DNA from: Hippopus hippopus
Lineage: Eukaryota > Mollusca > Bivalvia > Cardiida > Cardiidae
Direction of reading: 5' to 3'
Assembly (NCBI GenBank): GCA_946811185.2
Contig: OX328112.1
Span: 19,449,215 to 19,513,214, forward strand
Length of the DNA stretch: 64,000 nucleotides
This document shows, piece after piece, positions 1-9,794 of this stretch. Under the pieces are notes generated by a model. It did not search any database. It saw only the letters and a program-made list of their open reading frames with translations, and was not told the DNA's origin. Positions within the stretch are counted from its first letter, which is position 1. Every line of letters starts with the position of its first letter. The position numbers and the translations under genes were made by a program.

Positions 1-215
1 GACGACAAAATTTTAGACTGTTCCAAATTGAAAGCATTAACAGACAACAAAATTAAAGTGACTAAAAAGTTGAAATTTGTTTTGGGAAGGGTAGAAAACA
101 TTGTGGGAAAAGGAGAAAATGCTGGTTACCAGCATTTTCTCCTTTTCCCAAAATGTTTTCAAAAGGCTTCTTTCACAGAGTCGTGAAAACCAGGGATTGT
201 TTGGTAAAGAGTTTA
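1..215. repeat. Family C hairpin element, left end cut by window edge
   Basis: Family C consensus, as seen across copies: one end TTAACTCTTTACC followed by ACGACAAAATTTTAGACTTG; the other end TTAACTCTTTACCACACAA followed by a CCGAGTTTTAACGACC stretch; in the middle a long perfect hairpin whose loop-proximal stem is GGAGAAAATGCTGG and whose outer stem is CATTGTGGGAAAA. This copy lacks only the first ~15 bases. Open frames on both strands here are mirror products of the hairpin. Confidence 0.85.
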
Positions 216-700
216 AAAAAAAAAGGTGCAATCTGATCTTGAGGTCCTTTTTAACGACAAAACAAAAGGAGACAACGAAAAACAGAAAAAAAAAAAACAT
301 TTGAAATCACATTATTTTGGTTTTATGCAAAGAGCCATAATAATTCATTAAATTTAGTTAAGAGTTAAGGATTAAAATAAGCCGATATATAGCTTTTGAC
401 CCGAAATCATGACATAGCATTTTACCCTCTGACCAGACCTTCTGACCAATTCCGTGTAATTATAGAGGCTATAGAACTCTAAAGACGATAGATCGAGAGG
501 TTCAGATTCATGATGAATCAATCCTTGTGTGTAATTACTTTTCATTGCCGCTAGTTGATTTGATTACCGCCAGCACGGTTTTACGTTTCTCCGCGTTGAA
601 GAGTCACGTTAGAGGCGTCCATATTGGTAAGGAATGGAAAAGAAATGTTTTTTTGTCTGCCTGGATTACCCGCCCCTAGCAAACGACGAAGATAATTTTA
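216..700. other. Unassigned AT-rich intergenic stretch
   Basis: No open frame, SINE head, hairpin core or tandem unit recognised. Confidence 0.5.
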
Positions 701-956
701 GCTATGCACTGATAAGGTGGCTTAATGCATCACATTAAGGCATCACATAATAAGGTATCACATAATAATGGATCCATAAAGTCCATTTTGTGTAGCAACC
801 GACTAACTCATAGGGTAGATTGGTCCTTGGACACCCAGAAAATTCACCAATAGCAAAAAGATTCGGCCCAGGTCAGCCTGGGCGCACTGCGCAGGGTGAC
901 CTGGATCGATACGTTTTGCCAATGCATTATACCCCTTTTTCACAGAGCGAGGCTCA
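701..956. repeat. Family A palindromic element, degraded
   Basis: Has the interior sequence ATGGATCCATAA, CAGAAAATT and the core near 870-905, and the right end CACAGAGCGAGGCTC. The left end is eroded and one core arm has point changes (CAGCCTGGGCGC). Confidence 0.75.
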
Positions 957-1198
957 ATACAATTATAAGTAAGAGGGAAATCAGACTATGCGGGTCGTCT
1001 CAGGACACACAATTGTTGTCCTCCTATCGGCAGACAGTAAAGCTCGACCGTTTATATATACATCCCTACAGCTAGAGAAAAAAAAAAATTGCTGTTAAAA
1101 CTTGAAAGTGCATAGAATTGCTCAGCTGTGTAAACATAGATAAATTACCAATATATATGGTGTAAGGGATTGAAAAAATAAAGGGAGTTGTCCTCATT

Positions 1199-1692
1199 TA
1201 AAACCAGAAGCGTCAACAGCGATTTTTTTGAATGCCTCCAAAATATGAAATGCATTTTCTATCGGTCGTAATCTATGCAACCTTGCAACCGTTAGGAGCA
1301 ACTTTGGCATGAAGATACAACAGTGATTCTAGTATTATAAAATAAAGATGAAACCTACTGAAAACGAGAATAGTTGTATCTTTAATACCCTGACTGCTTT
1401 CCTCACATAAACAAAGTGAATGCAATATCTATCTGATAAGAGAAAAGAATCATGCCGCAATGACACTTTTGTTTTCTCCTCAATTTGCCAAAACACCCCG
1501 TGTAATAGTGTTAGACTCTCTGATTGACACTGTGTTTAAAATTTCCCCTAAAAATCCAGAAATTGATAAGATTTGTCATACAGTGTCAAAGACAACCAAT
1601 AAATACTCGTCCTACAATCTCGTAAATAGATTTCTGCGTCAAACAGAATCCAGATATAGCATTTCTCTTGGAGTTTTGGGGAATGAATAATA
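1199..1692. repeat. Direct duplication, unit 1
   Basis: About 500 bp repeated at 1816-2343. Shared landmarks are TTGCAACC near 1283, GGCATGAAGATACAA, TGCAATATCTATCTGATAAG and a stretch open in one frame (QFAKTPRVIVLDSL). The open frame is not convincing as an exon: replacements outnumber silent changes between units, and no splice sites or family resemblance were seen. Confidence 0.8.
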
Positions 1693-1815
1693 CACCACAG
1701 TTTTTTTTTTTGTTTTGTTTTAACCGAATCTCAAAAAAAAAATGCCCGTCTGTTTGTTGGTTTATCCTTACCAAACATTTCGGACTATGACAACCTGGCT
1801 ACATATATTGGAAAT

Positions 1816-2343
1816 CTTCGATTTTAAAACCGGAAACGTCACAACATTTATTTCTTTGATGGTCCCAAGAAAATGAGATTCATTTTCCATCGGTCTTAAT
1901 ATATGTAACCTTGCAACCATTAGGGGCAACAATGGGCATGAAGATACAAGAATGCTTCTAGTACTATAAAATAAAGATGAAATGGGTTTAAAAAAAAAAA
2001 ACGGCTGAAAACGATTGTAGATGTATCTTTAACACTCTTGCTGCTTTCCCCACATAAACAAAGTGAATGCAATATCTATCTGATAAGAGAAAGGAATCGT
2101 GCCGCAATAACACTTTCGTTTTCTCCTCAATTTGCCCAAACACCCCGTGTAATAGTGTTAGACTCTCTGATTGACACCGTGTTTAAAATATTCCCTAAAA
2201 ATCCAGAAATTGATAAGATTTGTCATACAGTGTCAAAGACAACCAATAAATACTCGTCCTACAACCTCGTAAATAGATTTCTGCGTCAAACAGAATCCAG
2301 ATATAGAATTCCTCTTAGAGTTTTGGGGGGAATGAATAATAGA
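1816..2343. repeat. Direct duplication, unit 2
   Basis: Second unit of the duplication, about 10-15% diverged with several small indels. A third, partial, inverted relative lies at 62735-62890. Family A starts immediately after this unit. Confidence 0.8.
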
Positions 2344-2367
2344 CTGGATTTTTTTTTTTTTATTTTT

Positions 2368-2627
2368 TGAGCCATGCCCTGGCAAAAGGGAGCTTAATGC
2401 ATCTTCGTGATACATGATACCAGCCCAGGTCATCACATAATTATGGATCCATAAGAGCCACTTTTTTAAACATTCGAGTTAATCATGAGGTGGACCAGTT
2501 CTTTGACATGCAGAAAATTGACTGATAGCAAAAACTTTCGGCCACGATCAGCCTGCGCTGACTGCGCAGGCTGACCTGGGTCGAAACTTTTTGCAGATGC
2601 CCCCCCTTTTCACAGAGCGTTGCTCAT
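2368..2627. repeat. Family A palindromic element
   Basis: Reference layout of the family. It begins TGAGCCATGCYCTGGCAAAA then a G-run and CTTAATGCATCT; then ATTATGGATCCATAA, a stretch ending CAGAAAATT, a core of two inverted arms (CAGCCTGCGC and GCGCAGGCTG) flanked by GACCTGGGTCGA-type arms, TTTTTGCAGATGC, and the inverted terminal sequence ending GAGC..TGCTCA. No coding capacity. Confidence 0.88.
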
Positions 2628-2696
2628 AAAATACACTTTTAATCTCTGCCTTTACCGATTAAAATTGCTTTTTTTTTTGGTCCGTTTGTTTGTTGG

Positions 2697-2922
2697 TTAA
2701 TCCTTACCGAACAATTCAGTGTTTTAACGACTGTGACTTCAATGCTTCTGAAAACACGATGGGAAAACGAGAAATTGCTTGTAACCAGCATTTTCTCCTT
2801 TTTCCACTATGTTTTCTGCCCCATCAAAAACAAAACCGATCATTTGAGTCACATTTGAATAGTTGTCTGCAAATGCTTTCAATTTGGACAAGTCTAAAAT
2901 TTTGTCGTTAGGTAAGGAGGTA
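2697..2922. repeat. Family C element
   Basis: Starts at TTAA 2697 with TTAATCCTTACCGAACAA and ends ATTTTGTCGTTAGGTAAGG. The hairpin arms differ (AAATTGCTTG versus CAGCATTTTC), so this copy is older than most. Confidence 0.8.
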
Positions 2923-3070
2923 ATCTTTACTGAACAATTTGGACTGTGACAAGATGGTATCTTAAAACACGATGGGAAAAGGACTGGCTATCAGCATTTT
3001 CTCCTTTTCCGCAGAATTTTCAAAACACTTTTCCAGGGTCGTTAAACTCGAAATTGTTTGATAAAAGGTG
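2921..3070. repeat. Family C element, internally deleted
   Basis: Abuts the preceding copy. Contains AAAGGACTGGC-type left arm, the CAGCATTTTCTCC right arm and the CAGGGTCGTTAAAC segment, ending in a TTTGATAAAAGG relic. Confidence 0.65.
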
Positions 3071-3234
3071 AAACACAGTAGGGAAAAATTAGAAAAGAAA
3101 GCAGAGTGAGCCTGGTGGGTTCTTGATTGTTTTCAATATTTTGGGATTAATCGCTTAATCAAAACCACCATTAATCCCTAACTCTTTATAAGACGACATT
3201 GTGAATGTACATGTAGCTCAAAAATGGTACTAAA

Positions 3235-3340
3235 CACTGTTGGAAAAGGAAAAATATGCTTGAACAACTGAAAAGGAGAAAGTACTGCTTATCAGCATTC
3301 TCTCCCTTTTCTACAAAAATTTCAACTAAGTTTTGAAAAA
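3235..3340. repeat. Family C relic
   Basis: GGAGAAAGTACTGCTTATCA and CAGCATTCTCTCCCTTTTC form an imperfect hairpin; both outer thirds are eroded. Confidence 0.5.
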
Positions 3341-3429
3341 CACTGGATTGTGTTAAATCAAATGCAAACTACCAGCAAATAGTAAAGATCCAATTATTGC
3401 GATTTGAAAATTATTTTTGCTGGAAAAAT

Positions 3430-3837
3430 CGTCGTCTAGGACCTTAAGATCATGATTAGACAGCACGTTCTGTTTAGTCTGACTTTGATCGACATTGTCT
3501 GCAAAGGCGCTTTGAGACATGCATAGTAGCATGAAGGTCAGAATTTTTACTTGATTCTAAATTTTTTGGACATAAAAGCTCTACGGGGCAAGAGCATTGA
3601 TTTACTGTGCACAGACTTTTTTTAAAGAATGGATCAGATTAAACTGCACGTTCTGTGTGGTCTAATCTTAATCAACACTGTCCACAAAGGCGAACTAAGA
3701 CACGCATAGCAGCAGAAGGGTCTGACATATTACTCGATTCAAAGTTCTGGGGGCATAAAAGCTCCACGGGACAAGAGCGTTGATTTACTGTTTACATATT
3801 TTTCTTAATAATGGATAAGATTAGACTGCACGTTTTA
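3430..3837. repeat. Tandem repeat of ~185 bp with family D-like core, units 1-2
   Basis: Landmark AGAGCRTTGATTTACTGT occurs at about 3591 and 3774, 183 bp apart. Each unit holds CTGCACGTTCTGTG and a diverged relative of the D core (TCTAATCTTAATCAACACTG). The third unit lies beyond the family E insertion, at 4363-4560. Confidence 0.75.
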
Positions 3838-4362
3838 TTATACTGCAAAGAAATCTCTCGTGATCTGATTGGATAATATGCCCTGAACATATATATCATG
3901 TACACTGGCAAAACCAACGTAAAAGCAGTTTCCCTTTCGGGAGCCCCGTATACATGACTACACTTTCAACACAACATCCAAAGTGGCGGTTTCGATCAAG
4001 ATTAACATCAAGATTATGCGCCAAACTGCACGTTTTAGCACGTTTTACCAAGGTTTCAGTGACGTTAGTTCCCAGTGACGTCAGTTTTCATTGAATTGGG
4101 GCACCCAGAAGGGAAATCCTACTTCGTCAGCGTACTCAATTTTTGAAACCAAAAAACAGGTAAAATTCGCTTAACACACGTTGGAATGATAACACTTTGC
4201 AGTATAATAAATTCGTTGTACGGTCAGGTGGGAGGGGACTTGGAAACTTGTTCACGGCTGTGGTGAATCATGTCGCCCCGAGCCGAAGAGGCTCGGGGCG
4301 ACATGATTCACCACAGCCGTGAACAAGTTTCCAAGTCCTCTGCCACCTGACCGTACAACTAA
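3836..4362. repeat. Family E composite element, copy 1
   Basis: Two joined inverted-repeat units. E1 (3836-4211) begins TTATTATACTGCAAAG and ends with its inverse, CTTTGCAGTATAATAA. E2 (about 4212-4362) begins TTGTACGGTCAGG and ends CCTGACCGTACAACTAATA. The composite interrupts the ~185-bp tandem array between units 2 and 3. A second copy with the same junction is at 45837-46652. Confidence 0.8.
4213..4358. repeat. Near-perfect ~145-bp palindrome (E2 unit)
   Basis: Arms of about 70 bp meet at GAGCCGAAGAGGCTC. They differ at only a few positions (GGTGGGAGGGGAC versus its partner GTCCTCTGCCACC). This could extrude as a cruciform or give a long RNA hairpin if transcribed. Confidence 0.9.
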
Positions 4363-4560
4363 TACTGTCCACAAAGGCGCGGTAAGAGACGCAAAGCAGC
4401 ACAAGAGTCAGACATATTACTCGACTCTAAGTTCCAAGGGCATAAAAACTCTACGGGACAAGAGCGTTGATTTACAGCGCACAACATTTTTTTAATAATG
4501 GAACACGAAAACTCCCAACTGTCATCGTAAGTCACAAATCGGTCATAAATAAGCCGCCTT
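4363..4560. repeat. ~185-bp tandem repeat, unit 3
   Basis: Resumes with CTGTCCACAAAGGCG and contains CATATTACTCGA, CATAAAAACTCTACGGGACA and AGAGCGTTGATTTAC, matching units 1-2 before the insertion. Confidence 0.75.
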
Positions 4561-4762
4561 ATCACATTTTACCAGCCTTTTTGACCTTGCAAATTTAGAT
4601 AAATCAAACTGAAAACGAAAGTTATGACCTTGACTTGAATAATGTATGAAGTAATTTTTTTTTGGCTGAATCATTTTTGTTTTCATAGGCGTGGGCAGTA
4701 TTGAAAACTGATTTAGGGATGGTGTAAATTAAGATCAGACTGCACAGAACGTGCATGGGAAC

Positions 4763-4885
4763 AAAAATCAGTATGGCTCAAATGATATCATTTATCTCGA
4801 GGAGTGTCGAAAACATTTGGGGAAGAGGAGAAAATACTGGAAACCAGCATTTTCTCGAGTTTCTACAACGTTTTCAAAAAATTAG
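4763..4885. repeat. Family C relic
   Basis: GAGGAGAAAATACTGGAA and CCAGCATTTTCTCGAG form the core; one half of the element is missing. Confidence 0.6.
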
Positions 4886-4903
4886 TTTCTTGAACATTAG
4901 TCT

Positions 4904-5132
4904 TTAATTATTTACCATATGACAAAATTTTATTCTTGTCCAAATTAAAAGCATTTGCAGACGACATATCAAAAATGTTTCAAATGATAGTATTTAGCTT
5001 TGGAAGCTAGACAACGTTGTGTGAAAAGAAGAAAATGCTGGTCACCAGCATTTTCTTCTTTTTACGCGATGTTTTCAAAAGCCCATACTGTTAGGACCGT
5101 TAAAACACGTGATTGTTTGGTAAAAGGTTAAA
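4904..5132. repeat. Family C element bounded by TTAA
   Basis: TTAA at 4904-4907 and at 5129-5132. The core is GAAGAAAATGCTGGTCACCA with its inverse; the interior holds AAGCATTTGCAGACGACA. Confidence 0.85.
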
Positions 5133-5207
5133 ACTCGGACATGTTTGAAACAAGGAGAAACAACAGAATCGTTTTGTATAATACAGTAAAACCTGCACTT
5201 CTGTATC

Positions 5208-5640
5208 AAAACCTGTCATTCGGCATACCTCGGGTGATGGGAGCCATCATATCCCTCGGCTGTATCTGGTGGATTAATATGCATCAGATCGATACATATC
5301 CGGAAATACGCCGGTTTACCGTTCTGAAAATTGTAAGGCTCCTCTTAAAAAAAGAAAACTTGAGTTTCAATTTTCTATCGAAATCTTTCTAACTATGTTT
5401 CAGTTGAGTTGGTAAACGGTTCGTACATTCATTATTCATCAATTCCGATCAAAGTTTTCACCGACAGATAAACAGATGTGAATAACTTCATCGAGGTTGT
5501 TTATGTCGTTGCTAAACGACTGACAGTGGCGCGCCATGTATGAGATCACGTGATTCGCAGTTTAAATGGAAGCGACCGTTATACGGACGAGGTTAGATGT
5601 AGGTACGGAATCGGCCGAGTTGTGACGAGTGAAAACCTGT
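5208..5640. mobile_element. 415-bp non-autonomous element with 9-bp target duplication, copy 1
   Basis: The body, 5217-5631, is matched base for base at 61812-62226 with three substitutions and no indels. It is flanked by the direct repeat AAAACCTGT (5208-5216 and 5632-5640), absent from the other copy, whose own flank is AAGAACAAAC. The ends CATTCGGCATACCTCGG and CACTCGTCACAACTCGG (minus strand) agree at 13 of 17 positions, an imperfect terminal inverted repeat. No open frame of note. Target duplications of 9-10 bp are typical of Mutator-type transposons; that assignment is inference. Confidence 0.85.
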
Positions 5641-5692
5641 CTTAGTTACCACTTGTATTAATGAGCAACCTGCATTTAGTAAACATATAAGT

Positions 5693-5792
5693 AATGCTCT
5701 TTGAAAAGAGGTTTTAATGCATTTGCAAAAAGTACCGACCCATGTCAGCCTGCGCATTCCACGCAGGCTGTTATGGGTAGAATATTTTGCTT
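5693..5792. repeat. Family A half element
   Basis: Contains GCTCTTTGAAAAGAGG, TTTTAATGCATTTGCAAAAA and the core GTCAGCCTGCGC..GCAGGCTG, then stops. The second half is absent. Confidence 0.7.
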
Positions 5793-6239
5793 TTTTTTTT
5801 TCAATTGTTTGCTTATCCACTGACCATTCTATTCCATGTTTTCAGTCTGTTGTTGGATAACATGGATTATTTATAATTATTCTTATTAGTGAATTACTGG
5901 GATTTCATAATGAATAACACCACTAGTGATGATAAATATGGTATCATCACTAGTGACGATATAGTTTGAGAAAGTTTGCCGGAACTACTTTTCTCCTACA
6001 TTGCTCAAATTGTTCCATTCTTGATAATTATTAAAATAAAAAAGGGTGAATTAGGGATATAATAAATAGGATAATAAACTGGTTGTGTGTGATATTAAAA
6101 ATCTGTCACTCGAATGGGGTTTGATGCGTTTAGAATCCTCTATTTCATGGGTCCATGATTATGTGATAATTTGCTAGATATAACGCGTCATGGAGCTACA
6201 TTAAACCCGCTTTTCCCACGGCGCAGTTCATTAGATTGC
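5793..6239. other. Unassigned AT-rich stretch
   Basis: Only a short direct repeat, CACTAGTGATGAT / CACTAGTGACGAT (about 5919-5960), was noticed. Confidence 0.5.
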
Positions 6240-6400
6240 GTTTATTTCATCAGCTTGTGGTTAATATGGGGAAATATTTGCCGAAAAAGGGAAAGGTATG
6301 CGAAAATAACGAGTGCCGTAAGGCACGAGTTATTTTCGCGGACCTTTCCCTTTTGAGGCAAATATTTCCCCATATTAACCACAAGCTGATGAAATAAATT
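6240..6400. repeat. ~160-bp palindrome (foldback element)
   Basis: Outer arms TTATTTCATCAGCTTGTGG and its inverse; inner arms GGGAAATATTTGCC and AACGAGTGCC, meeting at GTAAGGCACGAGTT. Only a few mismatches separate the arms. The open frame here is half of the palindrome. Confidence 0.88.
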
Positions 6401-6599
6401 ATATATTTTATTTCCTCTGATTATTTGTCAACGAATGCCACTTTTAAAACTTAAAAACTTAAAAAATTTAAAAAAGTAGTTCCAGATTTTCGGCAGGAGG
6501 AAAATATTCACTGTGACGGGGAAATATTTCCCCCCAGCTTAAATTACGACATTTCTTTACCCATAACATTTCTAAAAATAGACACATGAAATATAATAT

Positions 6600-7560
6600 A
6601 TTGCGTTTCAAAGGGAGGTAAAAATGCTGAAATATACCTGTTTTAAACAAGCATACATTTATTTGCCATGCTCTGGCAAGGGAGGGTAAAACGTATCTCC
6701 ATGATGCATTGTACCGAGCAAATCATTACATTATTATAGATCAATGAAAATCCATTTTGTCTAACAACCGGCTGAATCATGAGGCAGACTGGTCCTGTAA
6801 CGTGCAGAAAATTGCCAAATAAGAAAAAGTTTCGACCCAGGTCAGCCTGCGCGGACTGCGCAGGCTGACATGGATCGATACTTTTTGCAAATACATTGAA
6901 CCATCCCTCATATATTGCCTTCCAAAGGGAGGTAAACATGTTTACATGTACTTGTATAAGGCAAGAACATGTACTACTAAACAAGGACATTTCGAGTGTC
7001 CCTTAGGTGTTTCCTTTATAGGCTACAGGCTGTCCTGAGTCTATAGTTTTTTGCAAATGCATTAGAACCCCTTTTTTTCACAGAGCATGGCTCAATATTT
7101 GCATTCCAAAGGGAGGTAAACGTGTTAGCATGTACTTGTATTAAACAAGCACATGCACTAAGCAAGGACTTTTTGAATGACCCTTAGGTGTTTCCTTAAT
7201 AGACTACAGGCTGTCCTGAGTCGATACTTTTTCGGAAATGCACTAAACCCTCTATTCACAGAACATATGCGTTTCAAAGGGAGGTAATCATGTTGAAATG
7301 TACCTGTATAAAGGAAGCACATGCACTAAACAAGAATGTATTTAGTTTTCCTTGGGTGTTTCCGGAATAGGCTGCATGTTGACCTGAGTCGATACGTTTT
7401 GCAAATGCATTAAACCTCCTTATTTTCAGACCCCCTTTTGCCAGAGATCCACTCATATATTGCATTCCAAGGGGAGGTAAACATATTGAAATGTACCTGT
7501 ATTAAGTACTAAGCAAGAATATTAAGAGTTTCCCTTAGGTGTTTACTAAATACTAGTTGA
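6600..7560. repeat. Tandem array of ~170-195-bp units containing family A ends
   Basis: Landmark AAAGGGAGGTAAA (or close) recurs near 6609, 6919, 7109, 7277 and 7470. Each unit continues with TGTACYTGTATTAA, a CCCTTAGGTGTTTCC segment and, in most units, a family A right end (GTCGATACTTTTTGCAAATG then CACAGA). The first unit carries a full family A element. The array lies in the intron downstream of the second GPCR exon. Confidence 0.75.
6661..6912. repeat. Family A element inside the tandem array
   Basis: Starts GCCATGCTCTGGCAAGGGAG; core GTCAGCCTGCGCGG then CTGCGCAGGCTGACATGG. Probably the copy whose right half was amplified in the array. Confidence 0.78.
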
Positions 7561-7571
7561 CCTGTACTTAC

Positions 7572-7769
7572 CGACTCCAGTCATATTCATTGGCCGTGCG
7601 ATGGCGTCAAACCTGTCAATGGAGAGAGCCACAAGAGCATAGGTGGCGCCGTAGGTCGCGTAACACTGGAAAAACTTGACGAGTTTACATCCAATGTTGC
7701 CTGCATACCACGTGATTGTTACTTTCCAAATGATGTCGGTTAGTACGAACACGAAACCAACTAATAGGT
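7572..7769 (-). CDS. Internal exon of the same GPCR (TM2, ECL1, TM3, ICL2)
   Basis: A 198-nt exon on the minus strand, entered in phase 1 and left in phase 1. The acceptor is TTTCAG (AG at 7771-7770) and the donor GTAAGT starts at 7571. Its first two bases complete Asp 2.50, followed by LLVGFVFVLTDIIWKV (TM2), an extracellular loop with Trp (TWYAGN), the disulfide Cys 3.25 in GCKLVKFFQ, TM3 (YGATYALVALSIDRF) and intracellular loop 2 (DAIARPMNMTGV). The DRY motif at the end of TM3 reads DRF here. ATYALVALSIDR and RPMN are close to what I know of CCAP receptors and other vasopressin-like receptors. The two exons together give 111 codons, about a quarter to a third of a usual receptor. The 2.3-kb intron between them is filled with repeats. 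I could not find TM4-TM7 exons between 1 and 7565. An intact gene is likely because both exons are open and correctly phased, but a fragment cannot be excluded. Confidence 0.85.
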
Positions 7770-7774
7770 CTGAA

Positions 7775-7965
7775 AGTAGAAAGAATGCAGAATAAAATGT
7801 TCTTAATGAAAATTGATAGTGTAAGCAAAAGAAAGCAGAATAAAATGCTCCAAATGATAGTGTACGCAAAGCTCTCAATAACATACTAATAGTGTAAGTA
7901 AAGCTCTCAATAAAATATTGATGGTGTAAGCAAATATCTCTATAAAAAAAAAAATTGATTGTGCA
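7775..7965. repeat. Short tandem repeat in GPCR intron
   Basis: Repeated GCAGAATAAAATG, ATAGTGTAAGYAAA and GCTCTCAATAAAATA blocks of about 35-50 bp, just upstream (in gene orientation) of the second GPCR exon. Its AG-proximal end supplies the TTTCAG acceptor. Confidence 0.65.
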
Positions 7966-8019
7966 AGCCTAAACGATATATTTGTTAGTCTAAACCATAA
8001 TTGCGCAAGTCGGTAAATC

Positions 8020-8805
8020 TGATTCGCACGAAATACTGAACCTTCCGCAATCGAGAGGTTTTATGGCAAGAACTGGATTCCACCAATTTGTGATTACAAA
8101 CTGTCTAAGATACTGTTACCCCGCGAATCAAGTGAAGTGAAACTTTCAAACCGATAGTAAAAAACCCTAAAGTTGCTATTTCAAAGTAATTTTTTGATTT
8201 AAATTATATAAATATATCCTTATCGTACTGTGTAGATTCAAGATCAGACTGCAGTCTGATCTTGATCTACACTGTCCGCAAAAAGGTCCTTGAGTCGCGC
8301 TTGACAGCTTAAACGTTAAATTTAGACACATTTTGCAACGTTAGAGGTCTATAAAACACAGCCATCTTTATACGGGTCAAACGCCAGGAAATGGGGTTAA
8401 TTTTGTCTTTTTAAGCTTAAAGACTGAACTTCCTGTAATCGAGAGATTTTATGGCAGAAAGAGGATTTCGCAGATTTATGGTTAGACAGGCTACTGTTAA
8501 AGATACTATTAAACTTAGGGACATCTTGCAACGTGAGCGATGTATGAACACGTCTCTCATTACGCAGGTCAAACGCCAAGAAATTGGACTAATTTTGTTT
8601 TAAGTTCAAAATCTGATCTGCAATCGAGATATTTCAATGGCAGGAACAAGATTCCACCGATTTATGATTATATAAGTTTAATGGTAAAAATACTGTTAAA
8701 CTTGGGCACATCTTGCAATGTGAGCGGTTTATAAAACACGGCATCTTTATACCGGTCATACGTCAAGAAATGGGGCTCATTTTGTTTTAAGTTTAAAGGC
8801 AACGC
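8020..8805. repeat. Tandem repeat of ~190 bp, three units, in GPCR intron
   Basis: Each unit holds CAATCGAGAKRTTT, ATGGCAGRAA, a TACTRTTAAAC block, CATCTTGCAAYGTGAGCG and GTCAAACGCCA(A)GAAAT. Unit 1 is split by family D at 8116-8319; units 2 and 3 (about 8417-8605 and 8606-8805) are uninterrupted. Confidence 0.8.
8116..8319. repeat. Family D element inserted at TTAA, with empty sites next door
   Basis: Flanked by TTAC (8116-8119, a mutated TTAA) and TTAA (8316-8319). The same site in the sister tandem units is uninterrupted, reading TTAAACTTAGGGACATCTTG (from 8509) and TTAAACTTGGGCACATCTTG (from 8696). Core GATCAGACTGCAGTCTGATC is a perfect hairpin lacking the usual central bases. Confidence 0.88.
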
Positions 8806-9100
8806 GTGCTTCCTAACCTATCGCTTTATGGTGTTCTTTTAGTATTTCTAATTTGTTTAAAGATGTGGCAAATAATGGATCTGGGCAAGGTGCGTATCTA
8901 TGCAGGAATATAGTAAAGATGAAGACCAATTTATTATAAATATTCTTCTCTTTTTTTTTACCTATTTTTACCTATTTTTCTTTCGTCGTTTTTTTTTTTT
9001 TGTAGCAAAATATATCGATTTTAGCACATTTAACAGCCAAAAACACCATTGTCATTTTTCAGACAATGTAAAACAAGATCATACAGTATTTTGCGGACAA

Positions 9101-9287
9101 TTTAGTTCACCAAACATTCTTAGGAACACTCTTTGTCTTATTCTTCAAGATTTTCCAAATTTGAAAGTAACACAACGTCTGATAGGCTAAACCAAATGGT
9201 TTAGCCAATCAGAAGTTGTGTTACTTTCAAATTTGGAAGATTCTGGAGAATAAGACTAAGATCGTTCTTAAGAATGGTTGGTGAATA
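9101..9287. repeat. Family H palindromic element
   Basis: Inverted arms TTCACCAAACATTCTTA / TAAGAATGGTTGGTGAATAC and CAAATTTGAAAGTAACACAA / its inverse, centred on TAAACCAAATGGTTTAGCC. Lies in the GPCR intron. Confidence 0.82.
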
Positions 9288-9794
9288 CGTACCCAGATCT
9301 CCGCCTGGCTACGCTCCTGGGCCGGGGCGTTACGTATGCATGGTGTTCAATGCGCTACATAGCCTTTACTTTTCGTTCTTACGTGAGAAGTTGCTGTTTG
9401 TAAATTCAACGCTAAACGAGATATGTATACTCACTTTTTGCGTTGTTTTCGCTTTAATTATGATGCACCTGTTATATGTATGACGTACAAGTATGCGCGC
9501 GCGCTACGAATAAAAATTTCGCCTATGGGAATTTCTCTTATTTCTAGCATACAATTATGTTTTCTTGAAAGACAGCGACTCAATAAATTTCACAGCATCT
9601 TGAATTTCCTGAGGCGGGATTTAAAATGACAGAAACAGATTTCCTTTAAATGTACCTTTCTCTTTACACACAATAATATCACTTGTTTTGACGGCCATGG
9701 GGAAGAATGCCCGGGAAAAAATCACGGAAATAGAGAAAAAGCTGGTTACTGCTGTTTGCTACCTTCTTAAAGAAAAATCCCACTATTGGAATCA

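Noticed and set aside
9274..9483. Continuation of the GPCR intron frame as a separate plus-strand gene
   Set aside because: It begins inside the right arm of family H and has no recognised family or splice support.
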